From Bacillota bacterium (lineage in GTDB: Bacteria; Bacillota; Halanaerobiia; B1SED10-174), in the NCBI GenBank assembly GCA_007122335.1, contig SKTZ01000021.1, positions 19,406 to 83,405 on the forward strand: a DNA stretch of 64,000 nt, read 5' to 3'. The position numbers and the translations under genes were made by a program. A model generated the notes under the pieces. The model worked only from the letters and a program-made list of their open reading frames with translations, had not been told where the DNA came from and did not search any database. This document shows positions 33,999 through 42,812 of the stretch, one piece after another (the first letter of the stretch is position 1; every line of letters starts with the position of its first letter).

Positions 33999-34255
33999 CT
34001 GGAAAAGAAGAAAGGATTTTCCTTTTTCCAAGATTTTTCTTTAAAACAACTGTGCCCTGCATTACTTGAAAAGAATGGTTGGGCCTTTAAAAACCTTTAT
34101 TTTAGCGGGTTTTTTACTTCTAGCAAAAACGAAAAAGGGTTTAGGTGGGAAGAGTCCTTTCAAGAAAAGGTTTTTCTTGGTTAAAAAAGGAAGGAGTTAT
34201 CTACAGGTTTGGCGAATCATACGACAACAAGGCAACTGCGGGAAGGGTGGTTTTT

Positions 34256-34870
34256 TTGCAGGAAAAACTTCGGGAAAGAATCGCTCAGCTCGAGGGCGTT
34301 TTAGCAGTTAATATTACTCAGGAAGAAGACGGGGAAATCCAAGAGATCCACGTTCTTTCTGATGAATCCCGCAACCCAAAAAGGTTGGTAAGAGATATTG
34401 AGACCGTTCTTCAGGTTGAAACTGGGGAATCCTTTGACCATAAAAAGATCAGTATTGCCCAGGTAAATGAACAAAAAAAAGATGGAAGCCCCCTGGACAG
34501 GATTCAAATTTTGGGAGTTTATTTGAGGCCAAGAGAGCCGGTTTGCACAATTGAATTAAAATTTCGGGGAGAAGAGTACAGCTATAAATACCAGGGGGAT
34601 GAAATGGATGAACCCCAGGAAATTGTTTTAAAGGCTCTAACCAAAGCTGTTGAAATGTTTATTAAACCACCCTTTCGAATTAAAATTAGGGATGTTCAGG
34701 AAACCCATATGCGAGAAAAAATTATCGTTATTATTATCCAGCTAAAGTGGAAACAGGGAGAAGAAATCCTTGTGGGTGCGAGTCTGGTTGATGAAAACAT
34801 GCCTCTGGCACTTTCCAAAGCTTTTTTCCATGCTCTTAACAGGAAGTTGAACACAGTACTAGTTATCTAG
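34256..34870 (+). CDS. conserved protein of unknown function
   Basis: A 204-residue protein starting LQEKLRERIAQLEGVLAVNITQEEDGEIQEIHVLSDESRNPKRLVRDIET. I recall similar proteins in anaerobic Firmicutes but know no function for them. The middle (PREPVCTIELKFRGEEYSYKYQGDE) and end form a second alpha/beta segment. The track start (GTG 34145) adds 37 poorly conserved-looking residues; TTG 34256 follows GGGAAGGGTGG at a good distance and aligns with where the conserved region begins. No membrane segment or catalytic motif is visible. It precedes the HD-GYP gene by 240 nt. Confidence 0.7.
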   Translation: MQEKLRERIAQLEGVLAVNITQEEDGEIQEIHVLSDESRNPKRLVRDIETVLQVETGESFDHKKISIAQVNEQKKDGSPLDRIQILGVYLRPREPVCTIELKFRGEEYSYKYQGDEMDEPQEIVLKALTKAVEMFIKPPFRIKIRDVQETHMREKIIVIIIQLKWKQGEEILVGASLVDENMPLALSKAFFHALNRKLNTVLVI

Positions 34871-34912
34871 ATTTCTCAATGGCCGGGGACGAGCGGAGCA
34901 TAACATATGAGC

Positions 34913-34951
34913 TTAGCCTACCTTCAAGAAAGATACTAGAAGGGAGGCTAA
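34913..34951 (+). promoter_or_regulatory. hairpin burying the ribosome binding site of the small ORF
   Basis: TTAGCCTACCTTC (34913-34925) pairs with GAAGGGAGGCTAA (34939-34951) in 12 of 13 positions around a 13-nt loop. The AAGGGAGG ribosome binding site is wholly inside the 3' arm, so translation of the 33-residue ORF should be off unless the hairpin opens. Confidence 0.6.
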
Positions 34952-34955
34952 CAAA

Positions 34956-35057
34956 ATGAAGAAGAAACTCTTCATTCTTTTCACCACTGTGGTTTATGTG
35001 GTCCTTTCTACCCTGGTTGCTCTGGGTGGAGATTCCGGACAGTTTGGCGCAAGATAA
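34956..35057 (+). CDS. 33-residue hydrophobic/secreted peptide, unknown
   Basis: Below the ORF-track cutoff. ATG 34956 to TAA 35057 encodes MKKKLFILFTTVVYVVLSTL, then VALGGDSGQFGAR. A basic start and a 17-residue hydrophobic run suggest a signal peptide or membrane helix, leaving a short GGDSGQFGAR tail that could be released outside. Its ribosome binding site AAGGGAGG is in a hairpin. It sits directly upstream of an HD-GYP gene within an inverted-repeat pair. Real gene likely; function unknown. Confidence 0.55.
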   Translation: MKKKLFILFTTVVYVVLSTLVALGGDSGQFGAR

Positions 35058-35113
35058 CAGATAGGTCTTTAAAAAACCTCCCGGCCATTGAGATCCTGAT
35101 TGGAGGATTAACC

Positions 35114-36376
35114 GTGCGCGACAGAGGATGGACAATATTTGTTACTACAATTTATTTAATCGCAGCGGGTTTTTTTATTTATTTTTTTGGAACAGATCAA
35201 ACTTATCTTGACCCAACAGAGTTGGGTTTGGTTATTTTGCTTACTTCACTTTTACTTCTTCTTTCCTTTGGAACCACCGTGGGAAGCGGTTCTGGCACCC
35301 ACAGTTCAATAACCCTGCCAATAATTATACCCGCCCTGTACCTTTTGGGACCGTTTTGGGGTGGGTTTGTTTCTGCAATAGGGACAATCCAACCCAATCA
35401 AATTAAAAAAGGTTTTCCGGTATATATTTTTATCCTTAACCGAGCTATGATTTTTATTTCGGTTATTATAAGTTCATTCTGGTTAAGGTTTTTGGTCAAT
35501 GGTGGATTTGAGTGGATTAATATTTGGATTGTTGCTGCAATTGGGTTTTCCTATAACTTGGTTAATAATATAATGCTTTGGGCTGGTCTTTGGGCCGACA
35601 GAAAACTTTCTTCAGGAAATAACTTTATTTTATTTGCCCTGGAAAGGACAAGAACTGTTTTTATTTCCACCCTTGTCGCAGTAATCTTTATCATTGTTTA
35701 CCAGTCCCATGCTCTTCCGGGGATTTTAATTTTGTTTGCCCTGGTTTTTCTTTTTCGGGATGTTTTGCAGGCCAGATTTAAGCATATTAACAGTTTTTTT
35801 CAGGTTATCGAAAGCTTTGCCCGGGTAATTGATACCAAGGACCCTTATACCCGAGGGCATTCCGAGCGCGTGGCTCAATATGTTGAGGATATTGGAAGGA
35901 GAGCAGGGCTTTCCCCTATTCGTATCCCCCGGATAGTTCAGGCTGCAAAACTTCATGATGTAGGTAAATTGGGAATTCCAGAAGCCATTCTCCTGAAACC
36001 GGGCAGGCTGACTGCGCAGGAATATGACCAGATAAAATCCCACCCGGTAAGAGGTGAAAAGCTTTTAGAAGATATTGAAATGCTTGATGATTTAATGGCC
36101 ATAATCCGGCACCACCATGAACGTTACGATGGGAAAGGCTATCCGGATGGTCGCAAAGGTGAAGATATTCCTTTTGAAGCCCGAATTCTTTCCCTGGCCG
36201 ATGCTTTTGACTGTATGACGACTGACAGGATTTATCGCAAGGCGATGAATAAAGAAGAAGTTTTGGAAGAACTGGAGAGGTGTTCAGGTACTCAGTTTGA
36301 TCCCCACCTGACGAGAATATTAATTGATATGTTGCAGAATGATTTTTATGATGAAAACTTTGGCTGGCAAAAATAA
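35114..36376 (+). CDS. membrane HD-GYP domain phosphodiesterase
   Basis: A 420-residue protein likely to hydrolyse cyclic di-GMP (some relatives act on other cyclic dinucleotides). Residues 1-215 contain several membrane helices forming a sensory module (LVILLTSLLLLLSFGTTVGSGSGTHSSITLPIIIPALYLLG). The HD-GYP domain follows: HSERVAQYVEDI, LHDVGKLGIPEAIL (HD), IIRHHHERYDGKGYPDGRKGEDIP (HHE and GYP), LADAFDCMTTDR. All core motifs are intact. GTG 35114 follows GGAGG with 7 nt spacing. No GGDEF domain. Confidence 0.92.
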   Translation: MRDRGWTIFVTTIYLIAAGFFIYFFGTDQTYLDPTELGLVILLTSLLLLLSFGTTVGSGSGTHSSITLPIIIPALYLLGPFWGGFVSAIGTIQPNQIKKGFPVYIFILNRAMIFISVIISSFWLRFLVNGGFEWINIWIVAAIGFSYNLVNNIMLWAGLWADRKLSSGNNFILFALERTRTVFISTLVAVIFIIVYQSHALPGILILFALVFLFRDVLQARFKHINSFFQVIESFARVIDTKDPYTRGHSERVAQYVEDIGRRAGLSPIRIPRIVQAAKLHDVGKLGIPEAILLKPGRLTAQEYDQIKSHPVRGEKLLEDIEMLDDLMAIIRHHHERYDGKGYPDGRKGEDIPFEARILSLADAFDCMTTDRIYRKAMNKEEVLEELERCSGTQFDPHLTRILIDMLQNDFYDENFGWQK

Positions 36377-36380
36377 TGAG

Positions 36381-36403
36381 CCCCACTTCAAGGTGGGGTT
36401 TTC
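36381..36403 (+). terminator. intrinsic terminator after the HD-GYP gene
   Basis: CCCCAC and GTGGGG around TTCAAG, followed by TTTTCTG; the T-run is short. Confidence 0.65.
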
Positions 36404-36433
36404 TGCATTTTACAGGAAAAAGGAGGAATTTTT

Positions 36434-39295
36434 TTGTCCCTCAAGATAATTGGTTACCGGGATATTCCCGAGTTAATAAAGAAAATTGCCCTTTCTCCAA
36501 GGATGCTTTTGATCCTCCCCACGCAAAAGAAAGCCCATTTTATAAAAAATGAACTTTTAAGGTATTGGGAAAGTCCAGGGGTGTTTTCCCTCCCCGAGCT
36601 ATTGTTTGAACAGTACAAAAGTAGGGGAGGGATAAAAAAAAGAATAACCCCGGCCCAAGAGATTTTAATTATGGAAAGGATAATTGAAGAAACCTGGGAT
36701 GATTTGCATTTTTTTTCTCAGTCAGAACAATTTCCCGGACTTGCTGTTAAAATTAAAAGCTTATTTAATACTCTGGTCCAGGAGAAAAAGACCATTAACG
36801 AGGTTAATGAATTTGCTGCCCAAAAAGAAGATCTGCTGATCCTGCGGGAAAAATATCTTTCCTTTTTAAGGGAAAAGGAATTAATAGATGCGGATTGTCT
36901 TCTGGAAATGGGAGGAGAATTGGTAAAGGATTTAAATAAGGATTGGGAAAGCTTGGGTTTGGATACACTGCATTATATGATGCCAGTTGATTGGGAGATA
37001 ATTGGGGAATTGGAAATTGGTTTTGCAAGAAAATTTATTTTTACCGATTTACTCGAAAAACTGCCATCGGGAAAAACTTTCCTTGCCTGTTTAAAGGAAT
37101 TTCATCAGGACAATTTTAAACTTACTTCTGGTAAAAAACAAGATTGCGGCTCTGTTGGGATCTTTTTTAACCCGGAAGAAGAAACGAAACATGTAGCCCG
37201 GGATCTTCGCCGGAAAGTTGAAAGTGGGGTTCCCCCTGCAAATTTATTTGTTGTTCCTGCAGCGCTGGAAGAATACCAGGCTCTGATCATGGAGATATTT
37301 CCTCAATATGATATACCTTTTGATATATCAAGGGGACTACCGCTGGAGGGGAGCCCCCCGGCAATTCTTCTGAAAACCATCCTCGAGCTTGTAGAAAACC
37401 CCTTCAGCAGGCAGCTCCTCTATAGATTTTTTTCCAGTTCTCTTGTTGAACTGAGGGGATTGGATATTGAAGTAATTGATGATTTTGCCCGGCGCTTCAA
37501 TTACAATGACCTGGAACCCCTGTTTAAAGGAGAGGTCGATCTGGGGGCAATCCTCGCCAAAAAAGATGCGACTTCAATTGGAAATCAGCTTAAAATTTTA
37601 GGAAGATTTATAGAAAATTTTTTAATCCCAATTCAGCAAAACCGGGATTATAGAAATATTTTCTCCCTGCTGCGGGAAATTTTCCTGAAGATTTCTTTTT
37701 TGGAGAATGTAATTGATCCTGGGGTGAGCGAGGGAAATTTTAACCCCCAGGAAATTACTATTGCCATCCGTAAAATATATGAGGTTTTAGATGATGCGGA
37801 ACAGCTATTTGCAGGAGGGGTTGTATTTGCAGATAATTTACAGGAAAGAATTAAACATGTTCTGGGAAGATTAATTGCGGAAAAAGAGTACTATATTCCC
37901 TCCCGGGCAGGAGGGGTTCAGGTAACGGGAATATTAAATATGCGGGGTTGGCCAGCAGAAAAGGTCTATTTTATGGGGGTGACTGCAGATAATTTTCCCG
38001 GGATCCCGGAAAACAATTTCCTTTTGCCGGGCAAGGATTCCGGCCAGGTTTTAAGAGAAGCGAGATTATTTTTCTATCAAATTGTTTCTGCGTGTGGAGA
38101 AGTTGATATTTCCTTTCCAGCCTATTTTAAAGGGAAAGAAACCCGCCCCTCAACATTGCTTAAAGATTTTGAAGTAGAAAATTTTTCTGGAATACAGCCT
38201 GGTGGTGATTTCGCCGGGTTAAATGATATGCTCGGTTTCCTGGCCCAATACCAGGACCGGGAAACCTGGCAGAAATTTGCCAGCCCCGGGGATATTAAAG
38301 ATATAATTATGGACTGGGCAAGAGAAAACAATTTAGCCAGTAAATTTAATGGTTTCCTGGGTCCTGGAATTGGCTTGACTCCGGATCCTGTAGCAGTAAC
38401 AGCACTTGAAGATTACTGGCGCTGTCCCTTTTATTATTTTCTAAACTGGGTTCTTGAGCTTAGAAAAACGGAGGAAGTGGAAGAAGAAGAGGAATTGGCT
38501 CTCTTCGGTCTGCAGATCCATCGGGTCTTGGAACTTTTTGGCAAAAATAATGGTTTCGAGCTCTTAAAACAAGATTTAAAGGCTGCTTCTGACAAAATGA
38601 GGGAAATTGCCCTGGAGGTATTGGAGGAAGAAAATATAGATCTGGATAGGAACATGTTTGTTGGAGCCCAATACAAGAACTGGTTGAGAGGACTTGGGGA
38701 TGGGAAACTCCCGGAAGGGGTTTTAAGCCGGTTTTTGAGGGAAGAGCAAACTCGATTGGAAAAATTTTCTCCCCGGGATTTTGAGACGGACCTGGGAAAG
38801 AATAATTACTTTCCAAAATTAGGCCCCTTTAGGCTGAAAGGTAGAGTAGACAGGCTGGACGGTTTCGCAGAACAGGATATAATGATTTATGATTACAAAA
38901 CAGGCCGGGTTCCCCCGGGGAAAGAGATCCGGGAGTGGAGAAATTTGCAGTTACCTCTTTATGTGCTTGCCCTGAAAAATCGCCCTGACCTTGAAGGCAG
39001 GGAAATCCTGGGAGGATATTATCAACTGCGGCACCGCGAGCCCCCAGCTTTGAAGCCCTTAATTGGAGATAATTTGGGAAAAAATTTCAATAAACGAAGT
39101 ATTATTGAACTTGAAGAACTGGGTGGCCGGGAAAAATACGAAGAAATTCTTGGAAAAATTAAAGAAGGAATTGACCGGGGAAATTTCCAGCCTACTACCT
39201 GGGACCGGGAAGATGCGAAGTGTGATTATTGTTCTTTCCGGACAGTTTGTAGAAAAAATAATTATTACCGGGATGGGGGGAATAGCCGTGACTGA
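36434..39295 (+). CDS. addB: AddB-like subunit of the AddAB helicase-nuclease
   Basis: Partner of AddA in processing double-strand breaks for RecA-dependent repair. The 953-residue protein has a degenerate UvrD-like N-terminal region and a C-terminal PD-(D/E)XK nuclease with LKGRVDRLDG and MIYDYKTGRVP. Four cysteines for an Fe-S staple appear as YWRCPFYYF and KCDYCSFRTVCRK. The N-terminal nucleotide-binding loop reads LILPTQKKAHFIKN, without the GxxGxGKT of B. subtilis AddB, so ATP binding here is doubtful. TTG 36434 follows AGGAGG with 7 nt spacing. It overlaps addA by 8 nt. Confidence 0.88.
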   Translation: MSLKIIGYRDIPELIKKIALSPRMLLILPTQKKAHFIKNELLRYWESPGVFSLPELLFEQYKSRGGIKKRITPAQEILIMERIIEETWDDLHFFSQSEQFPGLAVKIKSLFNTLVQEKKTINEVNEFAAQKEDLLILREKYLSFLREKELIDADCLLEMGGELVKDLNKDWESLGLDTLHYMMPVDWEIIGELEIGFARKFIFTDLLEKLPSGKTFLACLKEFHQDNFKLTSGKKQDCGSVGIFFNPEEETKHVARDLRRKVESGVPPANLFVVPAALEEYQALIMEIFPQYDIPFDISRGLPLEGSPPAILLKTILELVENPFSRQLLYRFFSSSLVELRGLDIEVIDDFARRFNYNDLEPLFKGEVDLGAILAKKDATSIGNQLKILGRFIENFLIPIQQNRDYRNIFSLLREIFLKISFLENVIDPGVSEGNFNPQEITIAIRKIYEVLDDAEQLFAGGVVFADNLQERIKHVLGRLIAEKEYYIPSRAGGVQVTGILNMRGWPAEKVYFMGVTADNFPGIPENNFLLPGKDSGQVLREARLFFYQIVSACGEVDISFPAYFKGKETRPSTLLKDFEVENFSGIQPGGDFAGLNDMLGFLAQYQDRETWQKFASPGDIKDIIMDWARENNLASKFNGFLGPGIGLTPDPVAVTALEDYWRCPFYYFLNWVLELRKTEEVEEEEELALFGLQIHRVLELFGKNNGFELLKQDLKAASDKMREIALEVLEEENIDLDRNMFVGAQYKNWLRGLGDGKLPEGVLSRFLREEQTRLEKFSPRDFETDLGKNNYFPKLGPFRLKGRVDRLDGFAEQDIMIYDYKTGRVPPGKEIREWRNLQLPLYVLALKNRPDLEGREILGGYYQLRHREPPALKPLIGDNLGKNFNKRSIIELEELGGREKYEEILGKIKEGIDRGNFQPTTWDREDAKCDYCSFRTVCRKNNYYRDGGNSRD

Positions 39296-42200
39296 AAAAC
39301 TGGAATTAACAGGGGAGCAGAAAAACGCCCTCAACCTGGATAAAAATTTACTGGTTCTGGCTGGGGCGGGTTCCGGGAAAACCCGCGTTTTGACCGAGCG
39401 TTATCTAAAAATTGTGGAGCATTCAATTGCAAGGGGAAGACCGGTTAAACCGGGAAATATTTTGGTTGTAACCTTCACCGAAAAAGCAGCGGGTGAAATG
39501 AGAGAAAGGATCCAGAAAAGAGTAGAAAACCAGAGAGGAGAGGACTGGGAAAATTTTTCCGATCACTTTCTGGATAATCAAATCTCGACTTTCCACTCCT
39601 TTTGTGCAAGACTCCTTAAGACTTTTCCCCTAGAAAGCGGGGTTGATCCTGAATTCAGAGTAATTGAAGGTTTTGATCAACAGCAGCTTCTAATGGAGAC
39701 TGTGGAAAAAGAAATTAATCAGCTTTCCCGGGTACAGGACCGGGGACTGGAGAAATTACTTTCCCTTTGGAACAGGCGTCAGCTGGAAAAAAACTTAATT
39801 GAACTGGTGGATAAACGATATGAAATTAAAAATATCCTGGAGGAATATGAGAATTCTAACCCGGATGAATTGCTGGACCGCTGGTTTGGGAAAAAAGAAT
39901 TTCCCTATTTATCCTACAAGGAAATAATTGAGTTATTACAACCTTTAATTGGGTACTCTGAGCTTAACGTTCAGGAAAGCGATAAGGGAATCAGTTTTAT
40001 CCGAGATCTTGCCGATTTTTATTTCTATCTTCAGAACAAAGGGCTACCCCCTGATATCTGGGAAGAAGCCATTGATTTTCATGAGCTGGTTAAAAAATTT
40101 ATTTCTTCTGGGGATTACCTGACAATGAAAAGCCACCATCAGGTAGGTATAAAAGGTAATTGGAAAGGGCTGGAAAAGGAACACCAAGAAATGAAAAAGT
40201 TGCTCCTGGAAATAAGGGAGAATCTGGAAAGGATTTTGCCTCCTGAAGATATTAACCTTTTGCCTACCCGTTTTGATCGGGAAGCTGCCCGTCTTTTTCC
40301 CCATTTAGCACAAATTGTCAGGGGCTGTATAGATCGGTTTCAGAAAGCCAAAAAACAACAAAATTTTTTGGATTTTAATGATCTGGAGGGCTTTACTCAC
40401 TCCTTAATTGTCAATAATAAAACCGTTAGCCAGAAGCTGGGGGACCGTTTCCGGTATATTATGGTTGATGAATTTCAGGACACAAACTCCAGGCAATGGG
40501 AAATTATTGAGAGAATCTGGCGGGGCGGAAAGAAAAGCAACCTCTTTTTGGTGGGAGATATTAAACAGGCTATTTATTCCTTCCGGGGCGGAGATGTTAC
40601 TATTTTCCACAGAGGAAAAAGAGAAATTTTAAATTCTGGGGAAGAGATTATTTTTAACAAGAATTTCCGTTCCTGTGGGAGCTTGATTAAATTTTTCAAT
40701 TCTTTTTTTAAAGAACTTTTTAAGGGTGCCAGCGCTGAATATGAAGCGCCTTTTCAAGAATTGGAACCCGGAGAGGAAAAAAAAGATTTTCCGGGGGAAG
40801 TAATGGCTTTAGTTATTAATGAAAAGGGAGATAGATTGAGTCGGATTTCCGCTGAAGCCCGCACGGTTGCTGAGAAAGTGTCTGATCTCCTCCCGCTTCT
40901 GGAAGAGGATCAGAAAAAACCACGCCTGGCAATTCTTCTGCGGAGTTTAACCCATGTCCACCACTATGAAAAGGCTCTTCGCAAGAAAAAAACAGGCTTT
41001 ACTACCGTTCGAGGGAAAGGTTTTTTCAACCAGCAGGAAATTTTCGATTTATGCAATTTGCTTTTTTTCTTGGCTAATCCCCGGAAAGATATTGAATTGG
41101 TTGGTCTTTTACGTTCACCGTTGATCGGGGTCAGCGATCCCGAAATTTTCGAGTTAGCCCAAATTGAAGGTAATTCGTTTTGGGAAAAAATCCAGAAAGC
41201 AGAGGATAAATTATGGATTAATATAAAAAAAGACCTTTCCCGGTGGTTTTTTCTCAAAGATCGCCTGCCCCTTGGGGAATTTCTGCAGGCAATTATTATG
41301 GATTCCAGGCTTTTTCTTAACCTGAGCCTGGGAGAAAGAAGCCAGCAAAAAATAAGAAATGTGGAAAAATTCCTGGAAATCGCCCGCAGGTTTTCCCGGG
41401 GAGGAAGATCATTGGGAGAATTCAACCATTTCCTGGAACAGCAACTGAAAACCCCCACCGAAGAAGGGGAAGCAGTTACAGATGTTGATACTGACGTTGT
41501 TATTATGAGTATTCACCAGGCCAAAGGGTTACAGTTTCCTGCTGTAATCCTGGCTGACCTAGCAGGGCAATTTAACTGGGGGCATGGAGACCCAATTCGC
41601 AAGGGTAAAATTGGTGAAAAAGAAGAGCTGGGGTTTGGAGTGATTGATCCCGAAACCGGTTTACGTGGAACCCCAGCTGTTCGGAAGAGAATAGGAGAGA
41701 GGTTGAAGGTCGAACAGCTTGCTGAAGAAAAAAGGCTGTTTTATGTTGCGGTAACCAGGGCGGAAAGATACCTTTTGCTGGTTGGTTCAAGGGAAAATAA
41801 TCGGGAAATTGATGATTTTTCTCAGGCCAAAAGTTTTTTAGATTGGCTGGAAGTTGCCTATGGAGGACCGGGTTTTCCTCTGGCCCGGGAGGAAGGGGTT
41901 TTAAAAGTAGAGGAGGTTGAAGAAACAGAAAAAGATCTTTCCCCCCTGCCCGGGGTGGAGAAAAACCCTGTTTCCTTTCTGGAGGGGATTTCTGAAGAAG
42001 AGCTTGTTGGTTGGAAACCAAAACCATTACCCGGGCATTTGGAGATTGAACTCAGCCCCACAGATCTTAGTTTATACCTGACCTGTCCTTTGCGCTACTA
42101 TTACCGCCAGGAGCTGCTGGTGGATGAGAGGATGCTACTTCCCCGCAAAGATTTTGGCAGTGGGGAGAAAAAAAGAGTTGAACCCGTAAAAGTGGGCAAG

Positions 42201-42794
42201 ATTTTGCACGGTCTTATGGAACAAAAAACCTACCAAGCCACAGGACAAATTTGGGAAGATCAGCTGAAAAACCTGGAAATTTCCCAGGAGTTGCAGAAAG
42301 ATTATCAGAAAGAATTAAGAAAGCATTTGGATAATTTGCAGGCTTCGGGCTGGCTTGATAGAATAAATAGAGCGGAGGAAGATATCAGAGAGAAAAAATT
42401 CCGGGTTAAATGGAAGAAAAAGGATAACCTTGTAATTAATCTTAAAGGCATTGTTGACCGTTTAATCAGGGAAAAAGATGGGTGGAAATTAATCGATTTT
42501 AAAACAACCCATATCGGGGATAAGGATATTGAAGAAATCACCTGCAAAAATAATTACCACATCCAATTGGCCTGCTATATTGAAGCCCTGGGCTGTCTAC
42601 AACCGGGAGTGGAAATTGAACAGGCCTGGCTCATATACACCTCGGCAGGGCAGGCAATGGAAATCAAGACTTCCGAAGCCACAAAAAAAATAATTGAAGA
42701 TGTTGCGAGGCAGATCGCCGCAAGGAATTTTCCGTTGAGAACCGCTGAACACTGTAATTATTGTGAATTTTACTCGATTTGCCCCGCGTATTAA
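39288..42794 (+). CDS. addA: AddA-like helicase-nuclease subunit
   Basis: A 1168-residue superfamily 1A helicase fused to a RecB-type nuclease. Walker A AGAGSGKTRVLTERY lies near the N-terminus; FTEKAAGEMRERI, RYIMVDEFQDTNSRQWEII (Walker B), LVGDIKQAIYSFRGGD, VVIMSIHQAKGLQFPAVILA and LFYVAVTRAERYLLL are the later helicase motifs. The C-terminal nuclease has GIVDRLIREKDGWKLIDFKTT. Cysteines in YLTCPLRYYY and HCNYCEFYSICP look like an Fe-S staple. The track start (39063) lies inside addB; GTG 39288 after GGGGGG gives the 8-nt overlap expected for coupled genes. Confidence 0.92.
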   Translation: MTEKLELTGEQKNALNLDKNLLVLAGAGSGKTRVLTERYLKIVEHSIARGRPVKPGNILVVTFTEKAAGEMRERIQKRVENQRGEDWENFSDHFLDNQISTFHSFCARLLKTFPLESGVDPEFRVIEGFDQQQLLMETVEKEINQLSRVQDRGLEKLLSLWNRRQLEKNLIELVDKRYEIKNILEEYENSNPDELLDRWFGKKEFPYLSYKEIIELLQPLIGYSELNVQESDKGISFIRDLADFYFYLQNKGLPPDIWEEAIDFHELVKKFISSGDYLTMKSHHQVGIKGNWKGLEKEHQEMKKLLLEIRENLERILPPEDINLLPTRFDREAARLFPHLAQIVRGCIDRFQKAKKQQNFLDFNDLEGFTHSLIVNNKTVSQKLGDRFRYIMVDEFQDTNSRQWEIIERIWRGGKKSNLFLVGDIKQAIYSFRGGDVTIFHRGKREILNSGEEIIFNKNFRSCGSLIKFFNSFFKELFKGASAEYEAPFQELEPGEEKKDFPGEVMALVINEKGDRLSRISAEARTVAEKVSDLLPLLEEDQKKPRLAILLRSLTHVHHYEKALRKKKTGFTTVRGKGFFNQQEIFDLCNLLFFLANPRKDIELVGLLRSPLIGVSDPEIFELAQIEGNSFWEKIQKAEDKLWINIKKDLSRWFFLKDRLPLGEFLQAIIMDSRLFLNLSLGERSQQKIRNVEKFLEIARRFSRGGRSLGEFNHFLEQQLKTPTEEGEAVTDVDTDVVIMSIHQAKGLQFPAVILADLAGQFNWGHGDPIRKGKIGEKEELGFGVIDPETGLRGTPAVRKRIGERLKVEQLAEEKRLFYVAVTRAERYLLLVGSRENNREIDDFSQAKSFLDWLEVAYGGPGFPLAREEGVLKVEEVEETEKDLSPLPGVEKNPVSFLEGISEEELVGWKPKPLPGHLEIELSPTDLSLYLTCPLRYYYRQELLVDERMLLPRKDFGSGEKKRVEPVKVGKILHGLMEQKTYQATGQIWEDQLKNLEISQELQKDYQKELRKHLDNLQASGWLDRINRAEEDIREKKFRVKWKKKDNLVINLKGIVDRLIREKDGWKLIDFKTTHIGDKDIEEITCKNNYHIQLACYIEALGCLQPGVEIEQAWLIYTSAGQAMEIKTSEATKKIIEDVARQIAARNFPLRTAEHCNYCEFYSICPAY

Positions 42795-42812
42795 AACTGG
42801 GAGGCAACAATT

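Larger units (their letters stand above)
34874..35093. repeat. 14-bp inverted repeat bracketing a small ORF
   Basis: TCTCAATGGCCGGG (34874-34887) and CCCGGCCATTGAGA (35080-35093) are perfect inverted copies 192 nt apart. Between them lie a strong hairpin and the 33-residue ORF; just beyond lies the ribosome binding site of the HD-GYP gene. In RNA this would be a long closing stem; in DNA it could be the ends of a small mobile element. I did not notice another copy in the window. Confidence 0.7.

Noticed and set aside
34066-34311. 81-residue plus-strand ORF between asnS and the unknown protein
   Set aside because: Very basic and low-complexity, no ribosome binding site, and overlaps the better-supported gene at 34256.
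34871-35113. Cyclic di-GMP riboswitch before the HD-GYP gene
   Set aside because: I do not see the conserved GEMM-type receptor segments; the structure seen is different.
40964-41458. 164-residue minus-strand ORF
   Set aside because: Shadow lying entirely within addA, whose helicase motifs cover the region.
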